Assembly: GCF_000423665.1 (NCBI RefSeq)
Contig: NZ_AUIK01000032.1
Span: 1 to 64,000, forward strand
Reading direction: 5' to 3'
Length of the DNA: 64,000 bases
Source: Solirubrobacter soli DSM 22325
GTDB taxonomy: Bacteria > Actinomycetota > Thermoleophilia > Solirubrobacterales > Solirubrobacteraceae
Shown here: piece by piece, positions 61,707-64,000 of the stretch
Layout: each line of letters begins with the position of its first letter
Numbering within the stretch: position 1 is the first letter of the stretch
Notes under the pieces: model-generated
The model's input: only the letters and a program-made list of their open reading frames with translations
Told to the model about the DNA's origin: nothing
Databases searched by the model: none
Program-made: the position numbers and the translations under genes

Positions 61707-62456
61707 CTACATGCGCGTAAGGGGATCGCCTTCGGACGCCTGCTGCAGGCGGGCGATCGACTTGCGGATCAGACGCGAGATGTGCATCTGCGAGACCCCG
61801 AGACGGCGGCCGATCTCGGCCTGCGTGAGCTCTTCCTCGAAGCGCATCCGGAGGATCTCGCGGTCGCGCTCGGGCAGCGTCGAGAGCAGGCCGTCGACGA
61901 GCTCGGTGTTCTCGACCTCGGTGTAGCCCGGTTCCTCCCCGCCGACGAGCTGTCCGAGGCCGTCGCCGTCCTCGCCGACCGGGCGGTCGAGCGAGTCCGG
62001 GTAGTGCGCGGAGGCGGCGCCGAGCGCGTCGAGCACCTGCTCGATCGACGCGTCGGTGCGCTCGGCCAGCTCGTTGGCGGTGGGCGTACGACCCAGCTCG
62101 CCGGTGAGGGCCGTGATCATGCGGTCGAGCTTGAGCTTGAGCTCCTGCACGTCACGCGGGACCCGCACGGCCCAGCCGTGGTCGCGGAAGTGGCGCTTGA
62201 GCTCGCCGACGATCGTCGGCACGGCGAAGCTCGAGAACGCGATCCCGCGGTCGGGGTCGAAGCGGTCGACCGCCTTCACGAGCGCGAACGCGGCGACCTG
62301 GTTGAGGTCGTCGAGCTCGATGCTGCCGCCCTTGTACCGGCGGGCGAGGTGCCGTGCGAGCGGCAGATAGCGCTCGATCAGCTGCTCGCGCGGGAGCCGG
62401 TCGTGATCGTGGCGACGATCCGTCGCTGGTTGCTCGAGGGTCGCGATGCTGGTCAT
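61707..62456 (-). CDS. SigB/F-type RNA polymerase sigma factor
   Basis: 249 residues from ATG 62456. Region 2 is DLNQVAAFALVKAVDRFDPD, then RGIAFSSFAVPTIVGELKRH; region 3 is FRDHGWAVRVPRDVQELKL; region 4 is LSTLPERDREILRMRFEEEL with TQAEIGRRLGVSQMHISRLI. This is the group 3 sigma type used for general stress or development. Its start overlaps the stop of the RHH-GAF gene (62453-62456), so the two are translationally coupled. No anti-sigma factor gene is adjacent. Confidence 0.95.
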   Translation of the reverse strand: MTSIATLEQPATDRRHDHDRLPREQLIERYLPLARHLARRYKGGSIELDDLNQVAAFALVKAVDRFDPDRGIAFSSFAVPTIVGELKRHFRDHGWAVRVPRDVQELKLKLDRMITALTGELGRTPTANELAERTDASIEQVLDALGAASAHYPDSLDRPVGEDGDGLGQLVGGEEPGYTEVENTELVDGLLSTLPERDREILRMRFEEELTQAEIGRRLGVSQMHISRLIRKSIARLQQASEGDPLTRM

Positions 62457-63175
62457 GGGGCCTGCCTTCCGAGAGCGAGTTCCATCTCGCTCATGACGGA
62501 GGCGCCGAGCGCCTCTAGGGTCTCGATCTGATCGCGCGTCCAGTGGCGCGGATGATGGTCGAGCACGCAGAGCGTGCCGAGTGCGTGGCCGTCGCCGGTC
62601 ACGAGCGGGATTCCCGCGTAGGCGACCGCTTCGAGGTCGCGCACGGCCAGGTTGTCGCGGACGAGCGGGTGCACGCGCGCGTCTTCGATCACCAGCGGCT
62701 CCTCGGCCTGCAGGGCGTGCCGGCAGATCGAGTGCGACAGCGGCGTCTCGCGCTCGCTGTGCCAGGGCTCGTCGAGGCCGACGCTGCTCTTGAAGAACTG
62801 CCGGTCGGCGTCGACGAGCGAGATCAGCGCGACGGGCGCGTTGAGCACCCGCGAAGCGAGCCGAGTGATCCGGTCGAACGCGTCGTCCGCGGGCGAGTCG
62901 AGCAGCCCGCTGGCGTGCAGCGCCTCGAGCCGCGCGGGATCGCGCAGCGCGTCGTCCTCACTGCCGGCGGGACGCCCGGTGATGGCGCCCGCGGCGAGCT
63001 CCTGCAGCGTCAGCGAGCCCTCGAAGTCACCGCGGCGGCCGCTGATGACGCCGAGGCGCATGATCGTCGCGTCGCGCACGAACTGCGCGGCGCTGATGCC
63101 CTGCGACGAGGCCTCGGCCTCGAGCAGGTCCCAGAGGTCGTCGCCGAATCGAACGGTTGTCGCGCGCATGGCCAC
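62453..63175 (-). CDS. RHH-GAF sensory protein
   Basis: 240 residues. Residues 3-45 (RATTVRFGDDLWDLLEAEAS, then QGISAAQFVRDATIMRLG) form a ribbon-helix-helix DNA-binding domain. Residues 85-235 form a GAF domain (FDRITRLASRVLNAPVALIS, then RETPLSHSICRHALQAEEPL, VAYAGIPLVTGDGHALGTLC). His and Cys in SICRH are placed as in GAF domains that bind haem, bilin or oxidant signals, but a ligand cannot be named. It is coupled to the sigma factor gene downstream (ATGA overlap), so it probably senses a signal and controls that gene or its operon. Confidence 0.9.
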   Translation of the reverse strand: MAMRATTVRFGDDLWDLLEAEASSQGISAAQFVRDATIMRLGVISGRRGDFEGSLTLQELAAGAITGRPAGSEDDALRDPARLEALHASGLLDSPADDAFDRITRLASRVLNAPVALISLVDADRQFFKSSVGLDEPWHSERETPLSHSICRHALQAEEPLVIEDARVHPLVRDNLAVRDLEAVAYAGIPLVTGDGHALGTLCVLDHHPRHWTRDQIETLEALGASVMSEMELALGRQAP

Positions 63176-63306
63176 AGCGAAGCCGTACCCGACATCGCCT
63201 CAGATCACACGGGCGCTCGATTAACGGGCTCATCAACGTGGGCGATGGCTGATCCGCCATCACGGCCTGTCAGTCCCGAAGTGCCGCCGAGTTGTCGCAG
63301 CTTGTC
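63176..63306. other. Intergenic, no gene seen
   Basis: 131 bases between the Crp-family gene end and the RHH-GAF start; probable promoter of the sigma operon. No strong box recognised. Confidence 0.4.
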
Positions 63307-63321
63307 GCCGCGCTACGCGGC
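63307..63321 (-). terminator. Hairpin overlapping Crp stop codon
   Basis: GCCGCG and CGCGGC pair perfectly around a loop that is the stop codon itself (CTA on plus, TAG on minus, 63313-63315). It may end the Crp-family transcript. Confidence 0.45.
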
Positions 63322-64000
63322 CAACGATGCCTCGGCGCCATCGGCGCGGGGGCCGCTCCCCGTGAGGAGCCACAGGCCGTCGGAGCGGCGCTCCACGCGG
63401 CCGTCCTCCGCGAGACGCGCGACGGCGGTGGAGACGGTGGGGCGGCGGGCGCCGACCAACGCGCCGAGCAGGCGGTGGGAGAGGGCGAGGGCGACGATCA
63501 CGCCGTCGCGGGTGACGCGGCCCCAGCGGTGGGAGAGGTGCCAGAGCAGGGCCTCGATGCGCGTCTCCACGCCGGTGATCTGGGAGATCGCCTGGGTGAC
63601 CGCGAGGCGTTCCGCGCGGGCGTCGATCCGGTCCAGCACGACGGCCATGATCTCCGGGAAGACGCGGAGGGTGAGGGCGGTCGCGCCGTCCAGCACGGCG
63701 ACCGTCGTGCGCTCCAACGCGCGCCACTCGATCGCCGGGCGCAGTGGCTGCGGGGCGGGGTCGGCGCGCCAGGTGCGGATGATGTCCCCGGGGCCGAGGA
63801 GCTCGGCGCTGGGACAGTCGAGCAGGATGGTGCCGCGAACGACCGCGCCGTCGAGGACGAGAAGGCCGACGTTGGACGCGCGGCGGGGTGAGAGGAGGGC
63901 GTCGGGGGTCCAGTCGCCGGGGGCGATCGTGGCGACGGCGACCTCGAGCTCAGCACCCGCGCGGCGCCGCCGTTCCTCCGACAGCAACTGCCCGAGGTCC
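63313..64000 (-). CDS. Crp/Fnr-family regulator, 5' end outside window
   Basis: At least 224 residues from the ATG at 63987, but the frame stays open to the window edge (DLGQLLSEERRRRAG), so the true start may lie outside. An N-terminal cyclic-nucleotide-binding-like beta roll (VGLLVLDGAVVRGTILLDCP, then ELLGPGDIIRTWRADP) is followed by a long dimer helix (TQAISQITGVETRIEALLWH) and a winged helix (LVGARRPTVSTAVARLAEDG). The beta roll lacks the cAMP-binding Arg of true Crp. Many actinobacterial members with this look are of unknown ligand. It is upstream of the RHH-GAF/sigma operon on the same strand. Confidence 0.85.
   Translation of the reverse strand, partial: DLGQLLSEERRRRAGAELEVAVATIAPGDWTPDALLSPRRASNVGLLVLDGAVVRGTILLDCPSAELLGPGDIIRTWRADPAPQPLRPAIEWRALERTTVAVLDGATALTLRVFPEIMAVVLDRIDARAERLAVTQAISQITGVETRIEALLWHLSHRWGRVTRDGVIVALALSHRLLGALVGARRPTVSTAVARLAEDGRVERRSDGLWLLTGSGPRADGAEASLAA

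Noticed and set aside
1..64000. tRNA, rRNA or riboswitch genes
   Set aside because: No T-loop (GGTTCGAATCC-like) with paired arms and no recognised aptamer core was seen by eye; a covariance-model scan would be decisive.

Overview
The window is high-GC (roughly 70 percent) actinobacterial chromosome. The gene content points to class Thermoleophilia, most likely Solirubrobacterales (Solirubrobacter/Conexibacter-like): LAL-type LuxR ATPases, SARP regulators, a Ser/Thr kinase with extracellular sensor domains, a SigB/F-type sigma factor with a GAF partner, and many secreted proteins with Thr-Pro linkers. This placement is inferred from families and base composition. No rRNA, tRNA or CRISPR array was seen.

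Bases 1-19433 are chromosomal backbone. They hold two linked genes of unknown function (the first cut by the window edge), a GAF-PAS-PAS-GGDEF-EAL protein, a histidine phosphatase fused to a membrane domain, an aromatic amino acid hydroxylase, a large LuxR ATPase, a DUF4242/AraC divergent pair around CCGTAT boxes, secreted propeller and minisatellite proteins, and a GGDEF/HD-GYP membrane protein. The two cyclic-di-GMP proteins are not adjacent.

Bases 19787-35416 form an accessory island. Its left edge is an IS21-family deletion derivative with both terminal repeats. Inside are small or unknown genes in mixed orientation, a candidate polymorphic-toxin deaminase, an SGNH protein, FUSC and potassium-channel membrane proteins, a frameshifted GH79-like glycosidase and long gene-poor gaps. 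Ten copies of a short non-coding motif, all in the same orientation, fall in the gaps between these genes and nowhere else that I found in the window. This is the most unusual signal here.

Bases 35579-64000 return to backbone. They hold an enoyl-CoA hydratase, then a permease/copper amine oxidase pair (ATGA overlap) and an amidase, suggesting amine and amide use. A two-component pair follows whose 3' ends overlap, then a secreted metalloprotease, a SARP/kinase operon whose kinase carries a beta-propeller and a solute-binding domain, a TolB-like propeller, a 1084-residue RTX-repeat protein, a DUF4396 gene under a CsoR-like palindrome, a MarR/oxidoreductase divergent pair around two palindromes, gene scraps, and an RHH-GAF/sigma factor operon. 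The last gene, a Crp-family regulator, runs off the window.
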